From Liolophura sinensis (taxonomy: Eukaryota; Mollusca; Polyplacophora; Chitonida; Chitonidae), in assembly GCF_032854445.1 (NCBI RefSeq), contig NW_027018214.1, positions 1-56,165 on the forward strand: a stretch of 56,165 nt of DNA, written 5' to 3'. The position numbers and the translations under genes were made by a program. Of the stretch, positions 22,811 to 34,501 are shown one piece after another. How positions within the stretch are numbered: the stretch's first letter is position 1; each line of letters opens with the position of its first letter. The notes beneath the pieces are model-generated. The model saw nothing but the letters and a program-made list of their open reading frames with translations, was not told the origin of the DNA and ran no database searches.

Positions 22811-22818
22811 TTTTTTTT
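22811..22818 (+). other. T-run of variable length (offset 411 on)
   Basis: The usual tract is 'gtg', T8, 'atatac'. Lengths seen: T7 (m18, m20, m53, m62, m69, m79, m80, m84, m88, m91, m95, m101), T9 (m6, m12, m28, m37, m45, m61, m85, m94) and interrupted forms in m57, m64 ('gtgtctttttt') and m75. m6, m7, m12, m13 and m16 end 'gtatac' instead of 'atatac'. Replication slippage or sequencing error are both plausible. Some lengths (T7 in m62/m69 and m95/m101) are inherited within HOR copies, so at least part is real. Confidence 0.75.
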
Positions 22819-22840
22819 ATATACAAATGGTGTGGTTTTT

Positions 22841-22850
22841 CTACATGTAG
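22841..22850 (+). other. Perfect 10-bp palindrome CTACATGTAG (offsets 441-450)
   Basis: Self-complementary over all 10 bases and present in almost every unit. Lost in m17 ('catgttg'), m37 ('acaatgtag') and m89 ('catggag'). It lies 23 bp after the T-run. No binding protein is proposed. Confidence 0.55.
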
Positions 22851-22908
22851 ATAAAGACATTGAGTTTGTCTTCGACTTAGAAGTAAGACATTTGCTGGGT
22901 GAGTTAAA

Positions 22909-22921
22909 TGGGCTTGGCCCA
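22909..22921 (+). other. Hairpin-capable TGGGC-ttg-GCCCA near unit end
   Basis: A 5-bp stem with a 3-nt loop at offsets 509-521, followed by GACGTC at 22929-22934. Variants are 'gggctcggccc' (m57, m64, m84), which keeps the stem, and one-base losses in m20 ('cttgcccaaag') and m77 ('cttggccaaag'). Confidence 0.45.
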
Positions 22922-22950
22922 AAGATTTGACGTCGTCTGGGCTACCGAAG

Positions 22951-25701
22951 GGCACATAACTTATAATGAAAAGTTGAATATAGTAATGACCAGTCGCGAT
23001 TGTACATAGTTAATGTAGCCGATTTCAATTCGCAAAAAGACAAGGCAAAAATCCAAAAGTAGAAAAACTGTTCCAATGCTGCTGGTAAGAGGCTAATCCG
23101 ACGTATTTTTTGACGAGAAATCGAATGGTGCAAACCGCGTTGCTCTCCGACCAATACTTTTGGCTGTAGCCACAAATGAATAATCATTGATGTCAAGATC
23201 ACGTGCCCAGCAACGGCTCTTACTCCATGGAAACCAAGGAAATTTGCAATTTTTCAACAGCTGGAGATGCCTGGCCCAATTGCGCATCTTTTGGCACCTT
23301 ATTGATGTGGGTCAGTGTTCAATTGTACTTTTTACAGCGGACTGTATCAAGTACCTTGTGTTTTTTTTATATACAAATGGTGTGGTTTTTCTACATGTAG
23401 ATAAAGACATTGAGTTTGTCTTCAACTTAGAAGTTATACAACTGCTGGGTGAGTTAAATGGGCTTGGCCCAAAGATTTGACGTCGTCTGGGCTACCGAAG
23501 GGCACATAACTTATAATGAAAAGTTGAATATAGTAATGACCAGTCGCGATTGTACATAGTTAATGTAGCCGATTTCAATTCGCAAAAAGACCAGGCAAAA
23601 ATCCAAAAGTGGAAAAACTGTTCCAATGCTGCTGGTAAGAGGCTAATCCGACGTATTTTTTGACGAGAAATCGAATGGTGCAAACCGCGTTGCTCTCCGA
23701 CCAATACTTTTGGCTGTAGCCACAAATGAATAATCATTGATGTCAAGATCACGTGCCCAGCAACGGCTCTTACTCCATGGAAACCAAAGAAATTTGCAAT
23801 TTTTCAACAGCTGGAGATGCCTGGCCCAATTGCGCATCTTTTGGCACCTTATTGATGTGGGTCAGTGTTCAATTGTACTTTTTACAGCGGACTGTATCAA
23901 GTACCTTGTGTTTTTTTTATATACAAATGGTGTGGTTTTTCTACATGTAGATAAAGACATTGAGTTTGTCTTCGACTTAGAAGTACGACATTTGCTGGGT
24001 GAGTTAAATGGGCTTGGCCCAAAGATTTGACGTCGTCTGGGCTACCGAAGGGCACATAACTTATAATGAAAAGTTGAATATAGTAATGACCAGTCGCGAT
24101 TGTACATAGTTAATGTAGCCGATTTCAATTCGCAAAAAGACCAGGCAAAAATCCAAAAGTGGAAAAACTGTTCCAATGCTGCTGGTAAGAGGCTAATCCG
24201 ACGTATTTTTTGACGAGAAATCGAATGGTGCAAACCGCGTTGCTCTCCGACCAATACTTTTGGCTGTAGCCACAAATGAATAATCATTGATGTCAAGATC
24301 ACGTGCCCAGCAACGGCTCTTACTCCATGGAAACCAAGGAAATTTGCAATTTTTCAACAGCTGGAGATGCCTGGCCCAATTGCGCATCTTTTGGCACCTT
24401 ATTGATGTGGGTCAGTGTTCAATTGTACTTTTTACAGCGGACTGTATCAAGTACCTTGTGTTTTTTTTTATATACAAATGGTGTGGTTTTTCTACATGTA
24501 GATAAAGACATTGAGTTTGTCTTCAACTTAGAAGTTATACAACTGCTGGGTGAGTTAAATGGGCTTGGCCCAAAGATTTGACGTCGTCTGGGCTACCGAA
24601 GGGCACATAACTTATAATGAAAAGTTGAATATAGTAATGACCAGTCGCGATTGTACATAGTTAATGTAGCCGATTTCAATTCGCAAAAAGACCAGGCAAA
24701 AATCCAAAAGTGGAAAAACTGTTCCAATGCTGCTGGTAAGAGGCTAATCCGACGTATTTTTTGACGAGAAATCGAATGGTGCAAACCGCGTTGCTCTCCG
24801 ACCAATACTTTTGGCTGTAGCCACAAATGAATAATCATTGATGTCAAGATCACGTGCCCAGCAACGGCTCTTACTCCATGGAAACCAAGGAAATTTGCAA
24901 TTTTTCAACAGCTTGAGATGCCTGGCCCAATTGCGCATCTTTTGGCACCTTATTGATGTGGGTCAGTGTTCAATTGTACTTTTTACAGCGGACTGTATCA
25001 AGTACCTTGTGTTTTTTTTATATACAAATGGTGTGGTTTTTCTACATGTAGATAAAAACATTGAGTTTGTCTTCAACTTAGAAGTTATACAACTGCTGGG
25101 TGAGTTAAATGGGCTTGGCCCAAAGATTTGACGTCGTCTGGGCTACCGAAGGGCACATAACTTATAATGAAAAGTTGAATATAGTAATGACCAGTCGCGA
25201 TTGTACATAGTTAATGTAGCCGATTTCAATTCGCAAAAAGACCAGGCAAAAATCCAAAAGTGGAAAAACTGTTCCAATGCTGCTGGTAAGAGGCTAATCC
25301 GACGTATTTTTTGACGAGAAATCGAATGGTGCAAACCGCGTTGCTCTCCGACCAATACTTTTGGCTGTAGCCACAAATGAATAATCATTGATGTCAAGAT
25401 CACGTGCCCAGCAACGGCTCTTACTCCATGGAAACCAAAGAAATTTGCAATTTTTCAACAGCTGGAGATGCCTGGCCCAATTGCGCATCTTTTGGCACCT
25501 TATTGATGTGGGTCAGTGTTCAATTGTACTTTTTACAGCGGACTGTATCAAGTACCTTGTGTTTTTTTTATATACAAATGGTGTGGTTTTTCTACATGTA
25601 GATAAAGACATTGAGTTTGTCTTCGACTTAGAAGTACGACATTTGCTGGGTGAGTTAAATGGGCTTGGCCCAAAGATTTGACGTCGTCTGGGCTACCGAA
25701 G
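22951..25701 (+). repeat. Domain C, 5-mer HOR, copy 1 (m43-m47, 2751 bp)
   Basis: Units start at 22951, 23501, 24051, 24602 and 25152. Order of types: m43 'agtagaaaa' plus 'agttatacaac'; m44 'accaaagaa' plus 'aagtacgac'; m45 'agttatacaac'; m46 'cagcttgagatg' and 'gataaaaacattg' plus 'agttatacaac'; m47 'accaaagaa' plus 'aagtacgac'. The same order follows in m48-m52. By eye the two copies differ only by 'gacaagg' versus 'gaccagg' in the first unit and a T9 versus T8 run in the third. Confidence 0.92.
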
Positions 25702-28451
25702 GGCACATAACTTATAATGAAAAGTTGAATATAGTAATGACCAGTCGCGATTGTACATAGTTAATGTAGCCGATTTCAATTCGCAAAAAGACCAGGCAAA
25801 AATCCAAAAGTAGAAAAACTGTTCCAATGCTGCTGGTAAGAGGCTAATCCGACGTATTTTTTGACGAGAAATCGAATGGTGCAAACCGCGTTGCTCTCCG
25901 ACCAATACTTTTGGCTGTAGCCACAAATGAATAATCATTGATGTCAAGATCACGTGCCCAGCAACGGCTCTTACTCCATGGAAACCAAGGAAATTTGCAA
26001 TTTTTCAACAGCTGGAGATGCCTGGCCCAATTGCGCATCTTTTGGCACCTTATTGATGTGGGTCAGTGTTCAATTGTACTTTTTACAGCGGACTGTATCA
26101 AGTACCTTGTGTTTTTTTTATATACAAATGGTGTGGTTTTTCTACATGTAGATAAAGACATTGAGTTTGTCTTCAACTTAGAAGTTATACAACTGCTGGG
26201 TGAGTTAAATGGGCTTGGCCCAAAGATTTGACGTCGTCTGGGCTACCGAAGGGCACATAACTTATAATGAAAAGTTGAATATAGTAATGACCAGTCGCGA
26301 TTGTACATAGTTAATGTAGCCGATTTCAATTCGCAAAAAGACCAGGCAAAAATCCAAAAGTGGAAAAACTGTTCCAATGCTGCTGGTAAGAGGCTAATCC
26401 GACGTATTTTTTGACGAGAAATCGAATGGTGCAAACCGCGTTGCTCTCCGACCAATACTTTTGGCTGTAGCCACAAATGAATAATCATTGATGTCAAGAT
26501 CACGTGCCCAGCAACGGCTCTTACTCCATGGAAACCAAAGAAATTTGCAATTTTTCAACAGCTGGAGATGCCTGGCCCAATTGCGCATCTTTTGGCACCT
26601 TATTGATGTGGGTCAGTGTTCAATTGTACTTTTTACAGCGGACTGTATCAAGTACCTTGTGTTTTTTTTATATACAAATGGTGTGGTTTTTCTACATGTA
26701 GATAAAGACATTGAGTTTGTCTTCGACTTAGAAGTACGACATTTGCTGGGTGAGTTAAATGGGCTTGGCCCAAAGATTTGACGTCGTCTGGGCTACCGAA
26801 GGGCACATAACTTATAATGAAAAGTTGAATATAGTAATGACCAGTCGCGATTGTACATAGTTAATGTAGCCGATTTCAATTCGCAAAAAGACCAGGCAAA
26901 AATCCAAAAGTGGAAAAACTGTTCCAATGCTGCTGGTAAGAGGCTAATCCGACGTATTTTTTGACGAGAAATCGAATGGTGCAAACCGCGTTGCTCTCCG
27001 ACCAATACTTTTGGCTGTAGCCACAAATGAATAATCATTGATGTCAAGATCACGTGCCCAGCAACGGCTCTTACTCCATGGAAACCAAGGAAATTTGCAA
27101 TTTTTCAACAGCTGGAGATGCCTGGCCCAATTGCGCATCTTTTGGCACCTTATTGATGTGGGTCAGTGTTCAATTGTACTTTTTACAGCGGACTGTATCA
27201 AGTACCTTGTGTTTTTTTTATATACAAATGGTGTGGTTTTTCTACATGTAGATAAAGACATTGAGTTTGTCTTCAACTTAGAAGTTATACAACTGCTGGG
27301 TGAGTTAAATGGGCTTGGCCCAAAGATTTGACGTCGTCTGGGCTACCGAAGGGCACATAACTTATAATGAAAAGTTGAATATAGTAATGACCAGTCGCGA
27401 TTGTACATAGTTAATGTAGCCGATTTCAATTCGCAAAAAGACCAGGCAAAAATCCAAAAGTGGAAAAACTGTTCCAATGCTGCTGGTAAGAGGCTAATCC
27501 GACGTATTTTTTGACGAGAAATCGAATGGTGCAAACCGCGTTGCTCTCCGACCAATACTTTTGGCTGTAGCCACAAATGAATAATCATTGATGTCAAGAT
27601 CACGTGCCCAGCAACGGCTCTTACTCCATGGAAACCAAGGAAATTTGCAATTTTTCAACAGCTTGAGATGCCTGGCCCAATTGCGCATCTTTTGGCACCT
27701 TATTGATGTGGGTCAGTGTTCAATTGTACTTTTTACAGCGGACTGTATCAAGTACCTTGTGTTTTTTTTATATACAAATGGTGTGGTTTTTCTACATGTA
27801 GATAAAAACATTGAGTTTGTCTTCAACTTAGAAGTTATACAACTGCTGGGTGAGTTAAATGGGCTTGGCCCAAAGATTTGACGTCGTCTGGGCTACCGAA
27901 GGGCACATAACTTATAATGAAAAGTTGAATATAGTAATGACCAGTCGCGATTGTACATAGTTAATGTAGCCGATTTCAATTCGCAAAAAGACCAGGCAAA
28001 AATCCAAAAGTGGAAAAACTGTTCCAATGCTGCTGGTAAGAGGCTAATCCGACGTATTTTTTGACGAGAAATCGAATGGTGCAAACCGCGTTGCTCTCCG
28101 ACCAATACTTTTGGCTGTAGCCACAAATGAATAATCATTGATGTCAAGATCACGTGCCCAGCAACGGCTCTTACTCCATGGAAACCAAAGAAATTTGCAA
28201 TTTTTCAACAGCTGGAGATGCCTGGCCCAATTGCGCATCTTTTGGCACCTTATTGATGTGGGTCAGTGTTCAATTGTACTTTTTACAGCGGACTGTATCA
28301 AGTACCTTGTGTTTTTTTTATATACAAATGGTGTGGTTTTTCTACATGTAGATAAAGACATTGAGTTTGTCTTCGACTTAGAAGTACGACATTTGCTGGG
28401 TGAGTTAAATGGGCTTGGCCCAAAGATTTGACGTCGTCTGGGCTACCGAAG
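25702..28451 (+). repeat. Domain C, 5-mer HOR, copy 2 (m48-m52, 2750 bp)
   Basis: Units start at 25702, 26252, 26802, 27352 and 27902 and repeat m43-m47 in order. The 'cagcttgagatg' marker is at 24909 in copy 1 and 27659 in copy 2, exactly 2750 bp apart. The near identity implies a recent duplication. Within the domain m44, m47, m49 and m52 are almost the same sequence, so the 5-mer itself contains an earlier local amplification of one unit type. The pattern ends sharply at m53. Confidence 0.92.
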
Positions 28452-30650
28452 GGCACATAACTTATAATGAAAAGTTGAATATAGTAATGACCAGTCGCGA
28501 TTGTACATAGTTAATGTAGCCGATTTCAATTCGCAAAAAGACCAGGCAAAAATCCAAAAGTGGAAAAACTGTTCCAATGCTGCTGGTAAGAGGCTAATCC
28601 GACGTATTTTTTGACGAGAAATCGAATGGTGCAAACCGCGTTGCTCTCCGACCAATACTTTTGGCTGTAGCCACAAATGAATAATCATTGATGTCAAGAT
28701 CACGTGCCCAGCAACGGCTCTTACTCCATGGAAACCAAGGAAATTTGCAATTTTTCAACAGCTGGAGATGCCTGGCCCAATTACGCATCTTTTGGCACCT
28801 TATTGATTTGCGTCAGTGTTCAATTGTACTTTTTACAGCGGACAGTATCAAGTACCTTGTGTTTTTTTATATACAAATGGTGTGGTTTTTCTACATGTAG
28901 ATAAAGACATTGAGTTTATATTCGACTTAGAAGTAAGACAACTCCTGGGTGAGTTAAATGGGCTTGGCCCAAAGATTTGACGTCGTCTGGGCTACCGAAG
29001 GGCACATAACTTATAATGAAAAGTTGAATATAGTAATGACCAGTCGCGATTGTACATAGTTAATGTAGCCGATTTCAATTCGCAAAAAGACCAGGCAAAA
29101 ATCCAAAAGTAGAAAAACTGTTCCAATGCTGTTGGTAAGAGGCTAATCCGACGTATTTTTTGACGAGAAATCAAATGGTGCAAACCGCGTTGCTCTCCGA
29201 CCAATACTTTTGGCTGTAGCCACAAATGAATAATCATTGATGTCAAGATCACGTGCCCAGCAACGGCTCTTACTCCATGGAAACCAAGGAAATTTGCAAT
29301 TTTTCAACAGCTGGAGATGCCTGGCCCAATTGCGCATCTTTTGGCACCTTATTGATGTGGGTCAGTGTTCAATTGTACTTTTTACAGCGGACTGTATTAA
29401 GTACCTTGTGTTTTTTTTATATACAAATGGTGTGGTTTTTCTACATGTAGATAAAGACATTGAGTTTGTCTTCGACTTAGAAGTAAGACATTTGCTGGGT
29501 GAGTTAAATGGGCTTGGCCCAAAGATTTGACGTCGTCTGGGCTACCGAAGGGCACATAACTTATAATGAAAAGTTGAATATAGTAATGACCAGTCGCGAT
29601 TGTACATAGTTAATGTAGCCGATTTCAATTCGCAAAAAGACCAGGCAAAAATCCAAAAGTGGAAAAACTGTTCCAATGCTGCTGGTAAGAGGCTAATCCG
29701 ACGTATTGTTTGACGAGAAATCGAATGGTGCAAACCGTGTTGCTCTCCGACCAATACTTTTGGCTGTAGCCACAAATGAATAATCATTGATGTCAAGATT
29801 ACGTGCCCAGCAACGGCTCTTACTCCATGGAAACCAAGGAAATTTGCAATTTTTCAACAGCTGGAGATGCCTGGCCCAATTGCGCATCTTTTGGCACCTT
29901 ATTGATGTGGGTCAGTGTTTAATTGTACTTTTTACAGCGCACTGTATCAAGTACCTTGTGTTTTTTTTATATACAAATGGTGTGGTTTTTCTACATGTAG
30001 ATAAAGACATTGAGTTTGTCTTCGACTTAGAAGTAAGACATTTGCTGGGTGAGTTAAATGGGCTTGGCCCAAAGATTTGACGTCGTCTGGGCTACCGAAG
30101 GGCACATAACTTATAATGAAAAGTTGAATATAGTAATGACCAGTCGCGATTGTACATAGTTAATGTAGCCGATTTCAATTCGCAAAAAGACCAGGCAAAA
30201 ATCCAAAAGTAGAAAAACTGTTCCAATGCTGTTGGTAAGAGGCTAATCCGACGTATTTTTTGACGAGAAATCGAATGGTGCAAACCGCGTTGCTCTCCGA
30301 CCAATACTTTTGGCTGTAGCCACAAATGAATAATCATTGATGTCAAGATCACGTGCCCAGCAACGGCTCTTACTCCATGGAAACCAAGGAAATTTGCAAT
30401 TTTTCATCAGCTGGAGATGTCTGGCCCAATTGCGCATCTTTTGGCACCTTATTGATGTGGGTCAGTGTTCAATTGTACTTTTTACAGCGGGCTGTATCAA
30501 GTACCTTGTGTTTTTTTTATATACAAATGGTGTGGTTTTTCTACATGTAGATAAAGACAATGAGTTTGTCTTCGACTTAGAAGTAAGACATTTGCTGGGT
30601 GAGTTAAATGGGCTTGGCCCAAAGATTTGACGTCGTCTGTGCTACCGAAG
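28452..30650 (+). repeat. Units m53-m56: transition units
   Basis: Units start at 28452, 29001, 29551 and 30101. m53 is 549 bp (T7 run) and introduces 'aattacgc' and 'gatttgcgtcag', variants that recur in m57, m64, m72 and m73, together with 'tttatattcg' and 'caactcctgg'. m54 and m56 have 'agtagaaaa' and 'ctgttgg' like odd units of domain B. m55 resembles m34 ('accgtgttgc', 'gcgcactg') with private changes 'gtattgtttg', 'agattacgtg' (CACGTG lost) and 'gtgtttaattg'. m56 has 'ttcatcagc', 'gcgggctg' and 'gacaatgag'. The alternation again shows the two-unit base pattern. Confidence 0.8.
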
Positions 30651-33600
30651 GGCACATAACTTATAATGAAAAGTTGAATATAGTAATGACCAGTCGCGAT
30701 TGTACATAGTTAATGTAGCCGATTTCAATTCGCAAAAAGACCAGGCAAAAATCCAAAAGTGGAAAAACTGTTCCAATGCGTCTAATAAGAGGCTAATCCG
30801 ACGTATTTTTTGACGAGAAATCGAATGGTGCAAACCGTGTTGCTCTCCGACCAATACTTTTGGCTGTAGCCACAAATGAATAATCATTGATGTCAAGATC
30901 ACGTGCCCAGCAACGGCTCTTACTCCATGGAAACCAAGGAAATTTGCAATTTTTCAACAGCTGGAGATGCCTGGCCCAATTACGCATCTTTTGGCACCTT
31001 ATTGATTTGCGTCAGTGTTCAATTGTACTTTTTACAGCGGACTGTATCAAGTACCTTGTGTCTTTTTTATATACAAATGGTGTGGTTTTTCTACATGTAG
31101 ATAAAGACATTGAGTTTGTCTTCGACTTAGAAGTAAGACATTTGCTGGGTGAGTTAAATGGGCTCGGCCCAAAGATTTGACGTCGTCTGGGCTACCGAAG
31201 GGCACATAACTTATAATGAAAAGTTGAATATAGTAATGACCAGTCGCGATTGTACATAGTTAATGTAGCCGATTTCAATTAGCACAAAGACCAGGCAAAA
31301 ATCCAAAAGTGGAAAAACTGTTCCAATGCTGCTGGTAAGAGGCTAATCCGACGTATTTTTTGACGAGAAATCGAATGGTGCAAACCGCGTTGCTCTCCGA
31401 CCAATACTTTTGGCTGTAGCCACAAATGAATAATCATTGATGTCAAGATCACGTGCCCAGCAACGGCTCTTACTCCATGGAAACCAAGGAAATTTGCAAT
31501 TTTTCAACAGCTGGAGATGCCTGGCCCAATTGCGCATCTTTTGGCACCTTATTGATGTGGGTCAGTGTTCAATTGTACTTTTTACAGCGCACTGTATCAA
31601 GTACCTTGTGTTTTTTTTATATACAAATGGTGTGGTTTTTCTACATGTAGATAAAGACATTGAGTTTGTCTTCGACTTAGAAGTAAGACATTTGCTGGGT
31701 GAGTTAAATGGGCTTGGCCCAAAGATTTGACGTCGTCTGGGCTACCGAAGGGCACATAACTTATAATGAAAAGTTGAATATAGTAATGACCAGTCGCGAT
31801 TGTACATAGTTAATGTAGCCGATTTCAATTCGCAAAAAGACCAGGCAAAAATCCAAAAGTGGAAAAACTGTTCCAATGCTGCTGGAAAGAGGCTAATCCG
31901 ACGTATTTTTTGACGAGAAATCGAATGGTGCAAACCGCGTTGCTCTCCGACCAATACTTTTGGCTGTAGCCACAAATGAATAATCATTGATGTCAAGATC
32001 ACGTGCCCAGCAACGGCTCTTACTCCATGGAAACCAAGGAAATTTGCAATTTTTCAACAGCTGGAGATGCCTGGCCCAATTGCGCATCTTTTGGCACCTT
32101 ATTGATGTGGGTCAGTATTCAATTGTACTTTTTACAGCGGACTGTATCAAGTACCTTGTGTTTTTTTTATATACAAATGGTGTGGTTTTTCTACATGTAG
32201 ATAAAGACATTGAGTTTGTCTTCGACTTAGAAGTAAGACATTTGCTGGGTGAGTTAAATGGGCTTGGCCCAAAGATTTGACGTCGTCTGGGCTACCGAAG
32301 GGCACATAACTTATAATGAAAAGTTGAATATAGTAATGACCAGTCGCGATTGTACATAGTTAATGTAGCCGATTTCAATTAGCACAAAGACCAGGCAAAA
32401 ATCCAAAAGTGGAAAAACTGTTCTAATGCTGTTGGTAAGAGGCTAATCCGACGTATTTTTTGACGAGAAATCGAATGGTGCAAACCGCGTTGCTCTCCGA
32501 CCAATACTTTTGGCTGTAGCCACAAATGAATAATCATTGATGTCAAGATCACGTGCCCAGCAACGGCTCTTACTCCATGGAAACCAAAGAAATTTGCAAT
32601 TTTTCAACAGCTGCAGATGCCTGGCCCAATTGCGCATCTTTTGGCACCTTATTGATGTGGGTCAGTGTTCAATTGTACTTTTTACAGCGCACTGTATCAA
32701 GTACCTTGTGTTTTTTTTATATACAAATGGTGTGGTTTTTCTACATGTAGATAAAGACATTGAGTTTGTCTTCGACTTAGAAGTAAGACATTTGCTGGGT
32801 GAGTTAAATGGGCTTGGCCCAAAGATTTGACGTCGTCTGGGCTACCGAAGGGCACATAACTTATAATAAAAAGTTGAATATAGTAATGACCAGTCGCGAT
32901 TGTACATAGTTAATGTAGCCCATTTCAATTCGCAAAAAGACCAGGCAAAAATCCAAAAGTAGAAAAACTGTTCCAATGCTGCTGGTAAGAGGCTAATCCG
33001 ACGTATTTTTTGACGAGAAATCGAATGGTGCAAACCGCGTTGCTCTCCGACCAATACTTTTGGCTGTAGCCACAAATGAATAATCATTGATGTCAAGATC
33101 ACGTGCCCAGCAACGGCTCTTACTCCATGGAAACCAAGGAAATTTGCAATTTTTCAACAGCTGGAGATGCCTGGCCCAATTGCGCATCTTTTGGCACCTT
33201 ATTGATGTGGGTCAGTGTTCAATTGTACTTTTTACAGCGGACTGTATCAAGTACCTTGTGTTTTTTTTTATATACAAATGGTGTGGTTTTTCTACATGTA
33301 GATAAAGACATTAAGTTTGTCTTCGACTTAGAAGTAAGACATTTGCTGGGTGAGTTAAATGGGCTTGGCCCAAAGATTTGACGTCGTCTGTGCTACCGAA
33401 GGGCACATAACTTATAATGAAAAGTTGAATATAGTAATGACCAGTCGCGATTGTACATAGTTAATGTAGCCGATTTCAATTCGCAAAAAGACCAGGCAAA
33501 AATCCAAAAGTGGAAAAACTGTTCCAATGCGTCTGATAAGAGGCTAATCCGACGTATTTTTTGACGAGAAATCGAATGGTGCAAACCGTGTTGCTCTCCG

Positions 33601-34501
33601 ACCAATACTTTTGGCTGTAGCCACAAATGAATAATCATTGATGTCAAGATCACGTGCCCAGCAACGGCTCTTACTCCATGGAAACCAAGGAAATTTGCAA
33701 TATTTCAACAGCTGGAGATGCCTGGCCCAATTGCGCATCTTTTGGCACCTTATTGATGTGGGTCAGTGTTCAATTGTACTTTTTACAGCGGACTGTATCA
33801 AGTACCTTGTGTTTTTTTATATACAAATGGTGTGGTTTTTCTACATGTAGATAAAGACATTGAGTTTGTCTTCGACTTAGAAGTAAGACATTTGCTGGGT
33901 GAGTTAAATGGGCTTGGCCCAAAGATTTGACGTCGTCTGGGCTACCGAAGGGCACATAACTTATAATGAAAAGTTGAATATAGTAATGACCAGTCGCGAT
34001 TGTACATAGTTAATGTAGCCGATTTCAATTAGCACAAAGACCAGGCAAAAAATCCAAAAGTGGAAAAACTGTTCCAATGCTGCTGGTAAGAGGCTAATCC
34101 GACGTATTTTTTGACGAGAAATCGAATGGTGCAAACCGCGTTGCTCTCCGACCAATACTTTTGGCTGTAGCCACAAATGAATAATCATTGATGTCAAGAT
34201 CACGTGCCCAGCAACGGCTCTTACTCCATGGAAACCAAAGAAATTTGCAATTTTTCAACAGCTGGAGATGCCTGGCCCAATTGCGCATCTTTTGGCACCT
34301 TATTGATGTGGGTCAGTGTTCAATTGTACTTTTTACCGCGCACTGTATCAAGTACCTTGTGTTTTTTTTATATACAAATGGTGTGGTTTTTCTACATGTA
34401 GATAAAGACATTGAGTTTGTCTTCGACTTAGAAGTAAGACATTTGCTGGGTGAGTTAAATGGGCTTGGCCCAAAGATTTGACGTCGTCTGGGCTACCGAA
34501 G
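30651..34501 (+). repeat. Domain D, 7-mer HOR, copy 1 (m57-m63, 3851 bp)
   Basis: Units start at 30651, 31201, 31751, 32301, 32851, 33402 and 33951. Markers in order: m57 'gcgtctaataag', 'gatttgcgtc', 'gtgtcttttt', 'ggctcggcc'; m58 'ttagcacaaag' and 'gcgcactg'; m59 'gctggaaag' and 'gtcagtattc'; m60 'ttctaatgctg' and 'agctgcagatg'; m61 'ataataaaaag', 'gcccatttc', 'cattaagt'; m62 'gcgtctgataag' and 'gcaatatttc' with T7; m63 'ttagcacaaag', 'accaaagaa', 'ttaccgcgcac'. All recur in the next 3852 bp. The left edge is sharp: m56 does not match m63. Confidence 0.95.

Larger units (their letters stand above)
22401..22950 (+). repeat. Reference 550-bp unit (m42) with motif map
   Basis: This clean unit is close to the majority sequence and is used here for offsets (offset = position minus 22400). 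By hand count 224 of 550 bases are G or C (about 41%), with about 20 CpG. Landmarks by offset: inverted repeat TGGAA/TTCCA 110-125; TGGCT-gt-AGCCA 211-222; AATGA-ataa-TCATT 225-238; CACGTG 250-255; block unchanged in all units 258-280; AGATGC/GCATCT hairpin 315-339; T8 run 411-418 followed by atatac; palindrome CTACATGTAG 441-450; CTTC/GAAG 470-483; TGGGC-ttg-GCCCA 509-521; GACGTC 529-534. I found no convincing internal sub-repeat, so 550 bp looks like the true basic period. Its length is close to three nucleosome repeats (3 x 183). It carries one minority variant, GTCAGTATTC at offset 361, shared with m37, m39, m59 and m66. Confidence 0.9.
20749..24050 (+). repeat. 3-mer HOR (~1650 bp), two copies (m39-m41, m42-m44)
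   Basis: m39/m42 share 'gtcagtattc'. m40/m43 share 'agacaaggc', 'agtagaaaa' and the run 'cttcaacttagaagttatac'. m41/m44 share 'accaaagaa' and 'aagtacgac'. Copy 1 is 20749-22400 and copy 2 is 22401-24050, a spacing of about 1650 bp. m37 and the first part of m38 repeat the first two marker sets ('gtcagtattc', 'agacaaggc'), so a partial earlier copy exists. m38 then switches to 'gcgcactg' and 'catttgctg'. The last two units of copy 2 also form the start of the 5-mer domain. Confidence 0.8.

Noticed and set aside
22870-22885. CENP-B box candidate at 'cttcgacttagaag'
   Set aside because: It begins TTCG with an A at the right spacing but lacks the required CGGG part of the core.
22637-22930. Recurring plus-strand open frame of 97 codons in most units (and frames of 65-97 codons in others)
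   Set aside because: The frame is lost from unit to unit because 550 is not a multiple of 3. T-run changes from T8 to T7 or T9 truncate or fuse it. Unit variants are often replacement changes (Asp/His at 'gcggac/gcgcac', Ile/Thr at 'tcaattg/tcaactg'). Overlapping frames exist on both strands, and I recognise no domain. A repeat multiplies any chance open frame.
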